Shown: positions 22,586 through 34,139 of the stretch, in pieces
How positions within the stretch are numbered: the stretch's first letter is position 1
Layout of the letters: each line of letters opens with the position of its first letter
Assembly: GCA_947683625.1 (NCBI GenBank)
Contig: CANTUR010000428.1
Span: forward strand, 1-64,000
Reading direction: 5' to 3'
Source of the DNA: Mallotus nudiflorus
Taxonomy: Eukaryota > Streptophyta > Magnoliopsida > Malpighiales > Euphorbiaceae
DNA length: 64,000 nt
Position numbers and translations under genes: made by a program
Notes under the pieces: generated by a model
What the model saw: only the letters and a program-made list of their open reading frames with translations
Databases searched by the model: none
What the model was told of the DNA's origin: nothing

Positions 22586-24715
22586 TAATCCATCATTGAA
22601 TAATTATTTATTGGATTGTTATACAAAAAGGAAGTGTTGCCAAAACCAAACCAAAAACAAAAAACCTTTAAATAAAAAGACATGTTTTTTAGTTTACTTA
22701 TGTGATGAACACCTAATCCATATTACAATTTGTATAAAGATCTATGGTATAACAATTGCAAATATGAAGAAGGCTAGTTTCTCAGTCTAGAACTCTAAAG
22801 TCATCAAAACATCCACTCAAAGGTAAAATGAGTCAAAATTTGAAAAATTCCACATTGTGCTCCACTTTACTTTGTAGCATCTGATCCGTTTCTAATTAAA
22901 AAATGTAACACAAAATATGATAGCAACAGAAAAACAAAAATAAAATAATACACTTGATTTTACCACTATAAGAATATTGTGAATTGCCAACAAAGTTTAT
23001 CAACATATTTGTTTTTGTTTCTAAATACCAATAAGTGTATAATACTAATATGATTATAAAATAAATGCTAACAAATCAACCATAAATTACCAAAAAAATT
23101 ATTACTAACAAAAAAAACTTGTTGGTAAATATAATCCAAAATAATATGGAGAAATTTTTACCAACAAAATAATATGTAAAAAATTTGAAATGGTAAAAAG
23201 CACTCTGTAGAGAAGGAGAAGTAATGTTGAAAATTGAGTTTAAAAGAATGTTTTGAGCAACACTATATATACACCCACCCACCCATACACCCAAACATAA
23301 ATAGTATATGAACTGGCAAAATAGGTACTAATTCCTTTACTACCACCACATATCCCAAAGGCTTATTGGTATAAAAAATTGTAACCTTTTCAATCTTTTG
23401 CATATTTACACAAAACTTTAAAATTTGGAAAAATTATCCTAATTTGATATATTATTTATAATTTTAGCACAATTTAATGTATTATATACAATTTTAGTAT
23501 AATTGTCATTTGGGGCCAAATGAACACTTTCTTCTCTAAACAATATGCAATTATTCAATGATGCCCTTCTACCTTTATTATATTCTCTATCACCTTTTTT
23601 TTTTATTTTAACCTACATAACCACAAATAATATGTTATTTTAACCATTATAACCCATGACATTCCAAGGTGGATTGGCAACGATTTTACTTTCCTTTAAG
23701 AGCGTGGAGTGTTGAAACATAATTTATCTCTCTTAAATAAAATGAAAAGAGATAAAGGCACGGTCTTCTTCATATAGCTTTGTAACCAATGTTACAAACC
23801 GCAAATTAGTTCATTTTTTTTTCTTTCAAATTAAAAGCAAAGGAAAAAAGAAAGGACTTGTATGTTACTAGACTATCATTGTAGTCTAACCAATAAACCC
23901 ATATTTCTTTATTTTAATTTTATAGGTATAATCAATCTTATGAACTCATTTTTCTTTGTTTTATTTTTGCAAGTATGGCCAATCTCAGAGTTCAATGTCT
24001 TAAGGTGGCACTAAAAGCACTAATCCATTTATTAATGAGCATGGTTCTCAATAAAAGGATTAGTAAGCTATAGTTAGATAGAGAAAAATAATAGGAAAGT
24101 GAAACATTAATGGTAGCAAGAGAAGTGCTATTGATGACAAAGCGAGTTATAGCAGTTTTATGGTTGTTTTTAGAGTTATAGCGGTGACTCTCATTCTACA
24201 TCTTGATATAAGTCATTTGCCAAGGTGTTGATACCCCAAATTTCAATGGTCCCCCAAAAATTTAATGATGAAGGTTTCCTATCATAAGACAATGGAAACT
24301 TCATGGGAAGTCATCCCGAGCACACTTAAATAGAATGAAAACACCAAAAATACCTAAAATGCCCAACAATACCCAAAAAACACACACCTGAACGTAAAAA
24401 ACACTCAAAAATTGACCAAAAGAGGTAAAATATATGAAACAGGGCTCGAAAGACCATGGGTCAACTCAACGCATGAGTGTGGGTTGATGACTCACAGTAG
24501 TAAACCCACATTTGTGGGATTAGACCCATGACCCACACTAGTGGGTATGACCGTGAGCGTATAAAAATTTTATTTTTTGCCCATTTTAGGGGATGTTTTG
24601 ACATATTTTTTTAAAAGATACACTTAGAGACAAAAATGACCATTGCTTTGGGATAAATTTGAGACTTTCTCTCTCTTCCTAAACCTTTATTTTTATAAGT
24701 GGAGACCTATTTCTA
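22586..24715. other. Unassigned AT-rich DNA between the two nests
   Basis: No domain, tRNA or clear gene is seen on either strand. It holds a possible CACTA-type end at 22964 (separate entry), homopurine and homopyrimidine runs, and at 24470-24560 repeated 'acccac'/'gtgggt' pieces around a palindromic CACTAGTG core. The frames at 22596-22790 and 23076-23294 have low-complexity, AT-driven composition and no recognisable similarity. It may be the original insertion site of the gypsy element or older, unrecognisable repeats. Confidence 0.45.
22964..23190 (+). mobile_element. Possible CACTA-type transposon end
   Basis: CACTATAAGAA at 22964 resembles the plant En/Spm terminal CACTACAAGAA. It is followed by many short subterminal repeats of the type 'accaacaaa' and 'ttggtaaat' (22982-23180) in both orientations, as CACTA ends have. 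I could not find the opposite end or a 3-bp duplication, so this is a truncated relic at best. Confidence 0.3.
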
Positions 24716-26164
24716 CACACTTTTTAGCCTACTTTATAGTGTTAGATCCAAGAGAAAAATCCAGGCTAAACTAGAAAAGCTTTATTCTGCCTAAGTGTAT
24801 TACAAAGGAAATTAGTTCACAGAGCCCATTAATTTGGATCATCTTAACAAATACTATCCTTAAAAAATAAAGAAAACAAGAATGAATAAAAGTAACAAAA
24901 AGGAAAAAAATAATAAAGAAATAAAAGTCCTTTGGCTAGAAAACCTAAAAAAGCTAGTCAGACAAAAATTAAGACATTCTCATTGTTAAGAAAACCTACA
25001 AAGAGCTGGCAAGTGAAATTGAAGCGAAAAAAAGGGATCTCACTGATTAGAAAACCCATAAAGGGCTAGTCATGTAAAAATTAGGGAAATGAATGTAAGA
25101 GAAAAATATTCAATTTGAAAATCCAAAAGGACTAGTTGATAATAGAAGTTGTATCATATGATGTAATGAATGTACTCATTTTTGTCCTAGTGAATGAATA
25201 AAGTTGAATTTGAAAATTTTGTTCAAACATTGCATATTTATCTTTATCATATTGCATAAGTATTTGACTACAAAGAGAACACATAATGAAAGATACAAAA
25301 ATTAGAGTTATGAGATCATTATTCTAGTTATATTATCTTTTTTGGTTTCCCTTTATGATTTTGTATGAAAATCCAGGTGGCTCAGTAACTTGAATTCCTT
25401 TTAGCTCGTATGGATTCACCTTTCATCTTCAAAGAAAGAGATTACAACTGATGAAGTTGGTAAGTCAAAAGATTAATAGGAGTAGTGTGAAAAATTGAAA
25501 TTCATTCACAACCAAATGAAAAAATAAGAAAAACACAAAACAAAAATAAGAAAAATTGAAGCCTATTAAGTCGAAAACCTATAAGAGTAGCTTAGGCAAA
25601 AATTAGGACAAGTTTGCTAAGTTGAAAACCTATAAGGGCAATATAGGCAAAATTTTAGGCAAGCTTGCTAAGTTGAACATCTAAAAGGGTAGCTTATGCA
25701 AAAAGAAAGTCATAAAACAAGAAATAACGAAAAACGAAACAATAACAAAAAATAAAAAAAGGAAAAAACAAAGAATAATAATAATAATAATATAAAAGAT
25801 TTTGGTTGCAAAAGAAAACTACTAGAAAGGCATTAATAAAATCCAGTCAAAATAAGAGGCATGAGATTTGCTCTATTCTCCAAGATTGGTGATGATCTTA
25901 ATGTCCTATAACCATCTATATGGAGGAAAATTATCAAGAACTAGGGGCCAAATGTAACTCTGTATGAAAAATTACAAATAGGTTGTGGGTAAAACAATAA
26001 ATTTGCATTCAAAAATTGAAGATGAAACACTAAAACATAAGAGTCAATACAACAGTTTTGAGGGTAGAAAGGGGTAAAATACAAGCATATGGTTAAATTA
26101 GTTATCATACAGTAAAAGAAAAAGCAAAAGAGAAAGTTTAGTAGTGCATCAGCCAATCATAAGC

Positions 26165-27175
26165 TCCAATGTTAGGCCATAAACTCCATCTGCCAGCCTG
26201 GTCATATGCTTGAGGGGCTATGACAGAAGAAGTGTCAATATTGAAGTGTTTAATGCTCAAATCCATAAGCTACTAATGAAGCACCTCATTCTTATACTCC
26301 AAGCTACAAGCATAATTCTACTATAAACAAAAAGACCTATTAGGATCATGAATATCATATATATCATGTATACACTTACATACATTTATTGTGAAATACT
26401 TGCTTCCTATAGTGAAAGATGTTTAAAATAAGGTAAGGTTGTACAAATACTTGGCTACTAACATTCAAAACTAGTATTGTAAAAGTACAGGAAAATAGTC
26501 AAAGTCTGAATGAGTAAAAGTAGGAGGAGTAATGCTATTAAGATGAACCTGATGCTTAATGGGCCTATCTAATAGGGAGATATCATTGACAATAGCACTC
26601 AAGGAAACCTTGTCCTAGACAACCTAGGCTAGATAAGAGGCTCAGGCTCCTTAAACTTAACATCCACCTTTATGGCCTCATTTGGAGTATCATCAAGAAC
26701 ATCACCTAGAGCCTCAATAAAAGGAGAACATACTCTTACAAATTGTAAAAGCAAAAGATAGTTAGTAATATGAAGAGTAACAAAAGAAAGAGTAGCAGGA
26801 ATAAGATATAAGGGATGCTCCTAAACATACCTCTAATAGTTACAAGAATGCTCAAGCAAAGATGAAGCATTAAATCCCTATAGAGCCTCTCTCAACTCAT
26901 CTTAAGTTAGAGTAAAACTCCATAACATTGAGATTAATATAGGGTATAGAATGCGACAATGAGAAATTCTAGAATATTAGTAATACATGCGTCGGCCCTA
27001 AAAAGGGAAGAATGCACTCAAAACTTGATATGAACGCACTTTGACACTTCTCTGATAATAAAATAAGTCCTTTAACTCCTAAACCTTTTTTGCTAGGGGT
27101 GTTGGGAAGTGGAACGAGGCTTTTTATCATAGCATCAATGAGAATGACAAAAGGCAAACTGAGCCCTAAGCAACA
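26165..27175 (-). pseudogene. Antisense frame in copy A
   Basis: On the strand opposite to the element's own gag orientation, degenerate translations match those in copies B, C and D. Seen here are 'DAMIKSLVPLPNTPSKKGLGVKGLI' in two halves (first open piece 27157-26969), then 'GDVLDDTPNEAIKVDV', 'AIVNDISLLDRP', 'LTPSYLTIFLYFYNTSFE', and a terminal 'GGVYGLTLELMI'-like end near 26180. Several frames are needed. I do not recognise the protein; a KKGLGxKG segment is faintly G-patch-like, which is not enough to assign it. Antisense genes downstream of pol are known in Tat-lineage elements such as Grande and Retand. Confidence 0.5.
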
Positions 27176-27639
27176 AACTTAATGGTAGAGTATCATGACT
27201 CTTATGATAAGAGATATCATCATCACAACCAAAAGGGGAAAACAAAAAAGAATGAAAAAGGAAAAAGAACCAGAACAATAATAAGAATGAGTAAGATAGA
27301 AAATATAATTGCTCATTAGAATATCACCCTGCTTGACAAATAATCAAGCAATTATAAATTCAAAAGGAGATACACCTAATATATGGAATCAACATTGGCA
27401 CTATTAAGTCAATTAAGGTTAGTAAGCAATGAATGCAGTTGATCAAAGTCAATCAGCAGAGAAATTTAAATAAGTTAGCAAAAATTTAGAGCAATCATTA
27501 TAAAAATTCAAAGCAATTAACATAAAAATTCAAAGTCAGCCAGTAAAATTTCTAATCAATTAACATAAATAATTCAAGCATTCAAATAAAATAGGCAAAG
27601 ATAAAAAATCATAGGTAGTTACGAATTGTAACATCAAAG

Positions 27640-28110
27640 GCAAATAATTAAAGCGTTATAGCTAATCGAGAGTAGTTAAAAATTTTAGCATTAAAGGTGA
27701 ATAATAAAAGGGTTGTAGCTAATCGTGAGCAGTTATAGACTGTAACATCAAAGGGGAGCAATGAAAGGGTTATAGCTAATCACGAATAGTTATGGACTAT
27801 AGCATAAATGGTGAGCAATGAAAGGGCTATAGCTAATCGTAAGTGGTTATGGACTGTAGGATCAAAGCTGGGCAATGAAAGGATTATAACTAATCATGAA
27901 CAATTATGGACTACAATATCAATAATGAATAATGAAAGGGTTACAACTAATAAAAAATTATGAGCAATTATAGATTACAACATCAAGGGTAAGCAGTAAA
28001 GGGGTTGCAGTTAATTAATCATCAATGAGTAATGAAAGGATAGAAGTTGATCAAAAGTCATGAACAATTACAAATTGGAACATCAAAGGTGGACAATTAA
28101 AGGGTTGTAG
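27640..28110 (+). repeat. Beta tandem array, 57-bp period (copy A)
   Basis: The phrase 'gctaatc' recurs at about 27661, 27718, 27775, 27832 and 27889, a strict 57-bp step, in a unit like 'gttatagctaatcgtgagcag' plus 'ttatggactgtagcatcaaagg' plus 'tgagcaatgaaagg'. Decayed copies continue to about 28110. The related array in copy D has a 90-bp step. Confidence 0.88.
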
Positions 28111-28314
28111 CTGTTTAAAGCTTATGAGAAATAATGGATTATAGCAGTATAAAGCCTACATTGTAGAATGACAAAGACATAATTACATGATTCAGTGTTA
28201 TAGATAAATGCTCTCTAACATGTCAAGTAAGTATCCATAGACTCTAATTAGAAATTGAGCATTTATAAAGCATTGCCACATTTTGTTACACAAACTGTGA
28301 CAAAGGGGGATAAT

Positions 28315-28830
28315 AGTAAACACCTAATTTCAGGATAATAGATATAGGGATACGACAGACCTAGTGACGAAAATTGATCATGAAATTAGATTTATTAGAT
28401 TTGGTTTATTAGTTTTGAACTAAATTGTAATTTTTTAGGTACTTATTTTTAAATTTTATTTATTTTAATATAAAAAATAAAATTAAAAAAGAAAATAAAA
28501 AAGGAAATAAAAAAATAAAAAAAGCTAAAGTTTGGCCCATTCGACCAAATGCATTTGAATTGAGAAAATTAGCCATGTCTGGCCAAAAGGAGTGAATTTG
28601 ATTGGCCAATGGCCAAATTGAATTTCAAAATGAAAGTGGCCAAATATGGCCACAAATGGTGAGATATGGCCATATAACAAGTTTCAATCTTCTTTTGCCG
28701 ATCAGGAAATCATATTTTTAGTTGGAAATCTATATTTTCGAGCAAAATTATAGTTTTCTAATCGGTCCTACACATTTATTTTATTTCTTTATTTTTATTT
28801 TATTTTACTTTTAATTTATTCTTAATAGAG
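28315..28830 (+). repeat. Copy A 3' LTR, first part
   Basis: Starts near 28315 after 'acaaagggggataa' (decayed polypurine tract). It has the family opening 'gtaaacacctaatttc' and then parallels the copy C LTR (read inverted from 34002), including 'gaaaattgatcatgaaattag' and 'ggaaatctatattttcg'. It stops at 28830, where copia F begins; the remainder should be outside the window. Confidence 0.7.
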
Positions 28831-29008
28831 TGGTAATTAAAAAAAGAAGGAAAATATAGTTATTGTATTACATGTTGAATATCTCAAGATACAACTATAT
28901 AAAAATACAAGTGGTATATTAGATATAGGACACTGTATAATTATATATACACAATAAGAAGCACATAAAAGTTATCATTATCATAATCATTATTATGATC
29001 CTCTAATA
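28831..29008 (-). repeat. Copia F 3' LTR (~178 bp)
   Basis: On the minus strand it starts TATTAGAGG (decayed TGTTAGAGG) right after the polypurine tract and ends near ...TTACCA at 28831. It includes a TATATA-rich promoter-like stretch (28930-28955). The left edge is inferred from where copy A's LTR stops matching copy C's, so it may be off by a few bases. Confidence 0.6.
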
Positions 29009-29017
29009 CCCCTCGTC

Positions 29018-30480
29018 AAGCTGAAGACTGATGATTAAGAAGCTGAAGCTTGTCCCGATGTTGAGTGAACTTCTAAGTAGAAAAAGGTTAGGTCATAATA
29101 TTAGCAATATGATAATCCATTGTTAAGAACTGAACTTGCAACTGCCGAGTTTAAACTTGCCCTTTGACAAAATAATAATCAAAATTTATATGCTTAGTGT
29201 GCATATGAAGAAAAAGATTAGATGAAAGATAAATGGCACCAACATTATCACACTATAAAACTAGTGTATGGATAGAGTAATGCTAAGTTTAGATAACAAG
29301 GAGTGAATCCACATTAACTCTACAATTGCATTGGTAATGGCCTTGGATTCGCTCTCTATGGAAGAGCGAATAATAATAGGTTGCTTTTTAGCCATCCAAG
29401 AGTTGAGATTTGTCCCAAGATAAATAGGAAACCCATTAGTAGAATGTCAATCATTTAGAAATCCTCCCCGATCACTATTCGTAAAACAATTAAGTGGCAT
29501 TATAAAAAAAGGAAGGAATGAAAGAGAAAGACCAACTGTATTCTTCAAGTACTGTAAAACTCATTTCAGTGCTTACCAATGAAGATTTATCGGGCATTGC
29601 ATATATTAACACAATTTATTGACAATAAAGGCAATGTCTGAACATGTCAAAGTAACATATTGTAAAGCATCAACCGTTTGCCAATATAATTCTCCATTAG
29701 AAAGAGAAGTACTCAAAGTTTTAGAGAGGATAGGAGAGACTGCCATTAGGCTACTGTATGGCTTAGAACTACTTATTTTGGTCTTATTTAACAAGTCAAG
29801 AATGTGTTTTGGTTAGGAAAGTAAAATACCATGTTTTTTGTGGATCACCTCAACACCAATAAAGTAGTTAAGTGATCCTAAATCTCAAATTATAAACTCT
29901 TAAAAGAGAAGAGAAATAAGAACTTATAATCATAATATCATCAATATAAATCAAAATGAAAACTTTGTTAGCACCCTTATGCCAAATAAATAAAGAACTG
30001 TCAGCCTATAATGATGAAAAACTAAAGTGAAATAAGAAAGCATCTAAACGAGTGAACCATGCTCAAGGGTCCTATTTAAGTCTATATAAAGATCGATGAA
30101 GATGACAGACATGATTTGGGTGATCTTTATCAATAAAACCAGGTGGCTGAGACATATAAACCTCCTTATCCAATTTACCATACAATAAAGCATTAGAAAC
30201 ATCAATTTAATGCAAAGACCAATTATGAGTTATAAGAATGGTTAAGATAATGTGAACAGTTATAACTCATATAACATGACTATAAGTATCATGATAGTCT
30301 ATACTATGTTGTTGATTGCATCCTTTTGCTATAACGTGTGATTTATAATGCTCAATGGAACAATCTAGTTATCTTTTGATTCAGAACACCCATTTACTAC
30401 CAACAACATTTCTATCCATATGACATGGAACTAAAGACAAAGTGTGATTAGTAACTAAGGCATGAATTTCCTATTGCATC
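29018..30480 (-). pseudogene. Copia F reverse transcriptase - RNase H pseudogene
   Basis: Reading right to left: 'LYMSQPPGFIDKDHPNHVCHLHRSLYRLK*DP*AWF' in short pieces around 30170-30050, where the family has LKQAPRAWF; then 'FILIYIDDIM' with catalytic YIDD at 29937-29948; then 'KPYSSLMAVSP...LYWQTVDALQYVTLTCSDIAFIVNKLC' (29794-29606), the copia RT/RNase H junction; then decayed RNase H to the polypurine tract. The two stops in LK*DP*A are one transition away from Gln and Arg codons. Non-functional. Confidence 0.85.
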
Positions 30481-31058
30481 ACATCTCACCATTTAGAGTA
30501 TGGTTTATTTTACAAAAAGGTGATAGGTTCAATTTGGAGGTAATAAGGTTTAGCAAGTGGAAGTGGATGTTTGGTAGTGAGGCGAACAAATTTTTTAGTC
30601 ATAGTGGAAGGTCAAATTTGCATTTGGTGGGTACAAGTGGGTTCATTATGCTATATTTGTTATAGTCATTTGATAGGATGAGGGTTGGTATATTAATTAA
30701 GGTTTACAAATAAGTTTGATATAAGGAGTTGAGAAAGAGAGATAGGAGTAGAAGGTGTAGGTAATTTGGATATGATAGAAGGTCCTAAAGGAGATGGAGA
30801 TGGAGAAGCACTACTTGGTGGTGTATGTTGGATAATATTTAGTAAGGGAGGTTGAGTTCTCATAAAAAAGGTTTGATGTGCAAAAGGTGAGGGAGAGGTA
30901 GAAATCTTACCGATTGAACCAAGGAAGTAGGACTATCACATATAATTAAAAGCCAAACAGAAGATGGTTTTGCTTGTTGAGAACCTGTAGTAGTAGAAGA
31001 GGAATGAAATAGGAAAAAAAATATTTTTGTTAAAGTGCATAAATCTAGCCTTGTAAAT

Positions 31059-31479
31059 TCAACCAGTATCCATGTCAAGACAATTATAGTCAAAGTGATC
31101 TTTAGGTAATCCTAAATTCACATATAGTTTGGATCTGAAATCAAATTTGTGTTTATTATATGAGTGGAGAAAAGGGAAAATACAACACCCAAAAACTATA
31201 AATTCCTTATACTTTAGATTTTTTCCAAAGAATAAATTGTGGAGTATTGGACTAGGCATAGAATTTATAAGAGAAATAGCATTTTCAAAAGCAAAAGACC
31301 AAAGTTTTAGAGGCACTTTAAAGAGAGCTAATAAAGTCAATCCAGTATCCATAATATGATAAATTTTTCATTTTTCAATGCCATTTTGTTCATACATATA
31401 AGGGCATGCAATACAATGATTAATGCTTATAAATTTTAGAAAATGATTAAGCTTCATATATTCATTACCCTAGCCACTT
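31059..31479 (-). pseudogene. Copia F integrase C-terminal part
   Basis: The minus-strand frame 31352-31059 reads 'TGLTLLALFKVPLKLW', 'AISLINSMPSPILHN', 'VFGCCIFPFLHSYNKHKFDFRSK', the region after the catalytic Glu in copia integrases. Upstream (31400-31353) 'YEQNGIEK' corresponds to HQNGIVERK, which holds that Glu. At 31479 the sequence is cut by the LTR of copy C. The GKQ-style end and linker to RT lie at about 31060-30500 in decayed form. Confidence 0.85.
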
Positions 31480-33476
31480 TGTATAGACGGTGGGGTTTAG
31501 CATTCATCCAAGATTTTAGCAATCATGACATTGTTTGAGTTCGAGGCTCTAGTGAACATGCTACTATATCGTAAAGACATAACATGGAGATGAAGAGTCA
31601 TCACCTAAGGTAATAACTAGGACAACTAATGTGTGGTGGTAACTTAAATCTCTAAAAGAAAGTTAGCACCACAACCAGAACATTCTGTATATGAAATATC
31701 AACTTCTCTTAGTCTCATATTCATTTAGAATTAGTTTATTAGTTACTAAATTATTCCCTATTTACATGCAATTTTATTTAAACCCTAATTTAGCATATAT
31801 CTAACTATAAGGCAACTAGTCATGAAAGAATACACAAATAATGCATTCACATATATCATAACGTCCTTAAATTTGTTTGATCTACTTAACTTTTATTTAA
31901 AGTTAGCTATATCTACATATTTTACAACATGAAATGGAAAAGTAAAGGTGGGCCTACATTTTAATTATTCAATGAACCTAGGTCTATTTGTTTTAATTCT
32001 AAAAAAAGTGGGTCTAAGTCCTACTAATTATATGGAAATGAGTTTGATGAATTTAATGGGCCTAATTCTAATTAATTTTAAATTAAATGAAGTGATTCTA
32101 AATATATTTATATTTAAAAATGCTAAATTAATGCGCTGAACTTAGTTTAAGTTAATTTTAATTAAATTAAAGTGGGCCTAAATCTAAATTAAACTAAATG
32201 GGCCTAAATTGATTTTAACGTTAATTAAACTTAAAAACCAATTTAAAAAGGCCTATTATTAATGAGTTAAAACCTAAACGATGGGCTTGGAGCCTATAAT
32301 GGATATAAAGAAAATAAAAGGCCTAAATAACAAATAAACACACCACAAACATACATACAATGATTTCTAGCCCTAGTTTAATTTACATGCAACCCTAATT
32401 AACTAAAACCATCATTGATTTTAATTAATGTTTTTTCCTAATGGATCCTAATTTACTAATTGATTTTAAATGTAGAAAATTAAATTGTTCCACTATATTC
32501 CCACTACTGGGGCTATTACAAGTCCTATTGAAAATAAAAATAAAAATAAAAAATTAATTAGACCCCAAAAATTATAGCAAAATACAAACAATTAAAATAA
32601 TACCAAAAATACAAAATAACAAGAAAAACTACATGAACTAAAAAATGTCTAACATTGATTATTCGCTTTTATCAAGAAGCCTCCATGGATTTTCCTCCTC
32701 GATAGATTTATGTCACCCCCACCATAATCATGAACACAAACAATAAATAAAAATGATTAGTGAACAATCAATAAACAAAATCAAATAAAAAGAAACAAAA
32801 TAAGAATAAAATAAAGTACAAAATATAATTTAGAAGATCAAAAAATAAAAATAAAAATGAAAAAATAAAAGAAAGGAAAAATGGCAAATACACATATTAA
32901 TAAAATAAACTAATGAAGATCAAAACTAAAAATAAAGTAAAAAGAATGAACAAAAAAAAAGAAATAATTAAACGAAGAAAAAAATGTTAAACAAAAGGAA
33001 CATAACAATTCAAATTAATTACAATGGAGTCTAAAATAATTAATAGAAATAGAATCAAAATAAAAAGTAAAATTAAAAAAAAAATAAAAGAATCGATAAA
33101 AATATTTGGATGCAATATTGATTTCCCTCAGAAGATGGTCACCATTGATGGAAGCTTGTAGCTTTTGTTGTTTTTGTCTGTTATTTTAGTTTTTATTTCA
33201 ATATGATTATTGCCAATAACTAAAACAAATGTTAAAAAGCATGTAGAGAGTGTTTTGGATTGACAACAAAAATCATAAGAGGAGAAGAAAAAAAAATCAA
33301 AATTCTAGAGCCTCCTTGTTGAAGGGAGATTTTTTATATTTATAAAACACATGTCTTGTAATCCTAAATTGGGATTAGCATAAATATTAAAAACAAATTA
33401 TTCTTATCATTTATTTAATAAAAACATATTTTTCAAATAAAACAACCAATAAAAAATGAGAATAAATTAAAAATAA

Positions 33477-33533
<57 letters not shown>

Positions 33534-34002
33534 CAAAAAATTATATTTTTGAACAAAAATATAGATTTCTAATTGAAAATCTATATTTGTGATCGAAAAT
33601 ATTGTTTTCTGATTAGTAAAACACAAAATGCACACTTTGGCTACTCATGGCCATTTAGCCATTGTTATTCATTCAAAACGAAATTAGTCACAATTGGTTC
33701 ATTTGGAAATTGAATTCATATGGGCCAAAAGATGGCCCAATTCCTTTTCTTTTTATTTTCATTCTTTTATTCTTTTATTTGAATTTTTTTAAAAAAATAA
33801 TTATAAATAAATAAAATTTAAAAATAGGTACTAAAAATAATTTACAAATAAAATAAATAAATAAATAAAGGTCCTAAAAATAATTTAGTATTAGTTTAAA
33901 ACCAATAAATAAGATCCAATAAATCTAATTTTATAGTCAATTTTCATCATTAGATCTTCTGTTGTATCTGAACTCAAATAATCTCAAAATTGGGTGCTTA
34001 CA
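31480..34002 (-). repeat. Copy C 3' LTR (~2.5 kb)
   Basis: On the minus strand it starts TGTAAGCACCCAATTTTGAG (34002 leftwards) and ends ...CACCGTCTATACA at 31480. It includes a long (TAA)n microsatellite (33480-33532), an A-rich low-complexity block (32740-33080), and 'gggcctaaat' phrases that recur in all family LTRs (for example 52140-52200 and 62700-62950). Frames at 33411-33635 and elsewhere are repeat by-products. Confidence 0.8.
33480..33532. repeat. (TAA)n microsatellite
   Basis: About 17 uninterrupted AAT/TAA triplets inside the copy C LTR. It is absent at the same place in the copy A LTR, so it expanded within this copy. Confidence 0.95.
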
Positions 34003-34016
34003 GTTGCCCCCCTTTG
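34003..34016 (-). other. Polypurine tract of copy C
   Basis: Minus strand 'aaaggggggcaac' immediately before the LTR start TGTAAGC. The same tract occurs at 44222-44234 (B, plus) and 53714-53729 (D, minus). Confidence 0.75.
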
Positions 34017-34139
34017 TCTCTATTTGCTTCACAAATTGCAGCAAAGCAAATAAGCATACACTTTCAAAGCAAAGAATTAGGATACTTACCTATGTGTTGT
34101 GAGGCACTTTGTCTTATACTAACTATAGACTCATGATTT

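Larger units (their letters stand above)
24716..28830 (+). mobile_element. Copy A of the gag-only LTR family (5'-truncated)
   Basis: From about 24716 ('agatccaagag') the sequence matches the internal region of the family: 25100-25290 matches 40780-40960 in copy B and, inverted, 47200-47400 and 59100-59260 in copies C and D. The 5' LTR and gag are absent. It keeps the antisense frame (26165-27175), the 57-bp array (27640-28110), the polypurine tract and the first ~515 bases of a 3' LTR, which is cut at 28830 by copia F. Within 24930-25720 a short phrase, 'aaaacctataaagggctagtc' like, recurs every ~70-90 bases. Confidence 0.75.
28831..31479 (-). mobile_element. Copia element F (Ale/Retrofit-like), minus strand, 3' half
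   Basis: Contains a short 3' LTR (28831-29008), a decayed polypurine tract ('gacgagggg' on the minus strand, 29009-29017), RNase H, RT and the C-terminal part of integrase, all reading leftwards. It is broken at 31479 by copy C; gag, protease and the integrase core should be to the right of the window. Small ~180-bp LTR and the 'VYMSQPPGF' RT style fit the Ale/Retrofit branch. All domains carry stops. Confidence 0.82.

Noticed and set aside
27640..28110. Regularly spaced repeats that could suggest a CRISPR-like array.
   Set aside because: Units are contiguous and diverged with no unique spacers, the DNA is plant nuclear, and no cas-like gene is present. It is a tandem repeat inside a retrotransposon.
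33411..33635. A minus-strand frame with a long poly-isoleucine run resembling a membrane segment.
   Set aside because: The run is the (TAA)n microsatellite read as ATT codons, within a degenerate LTR.
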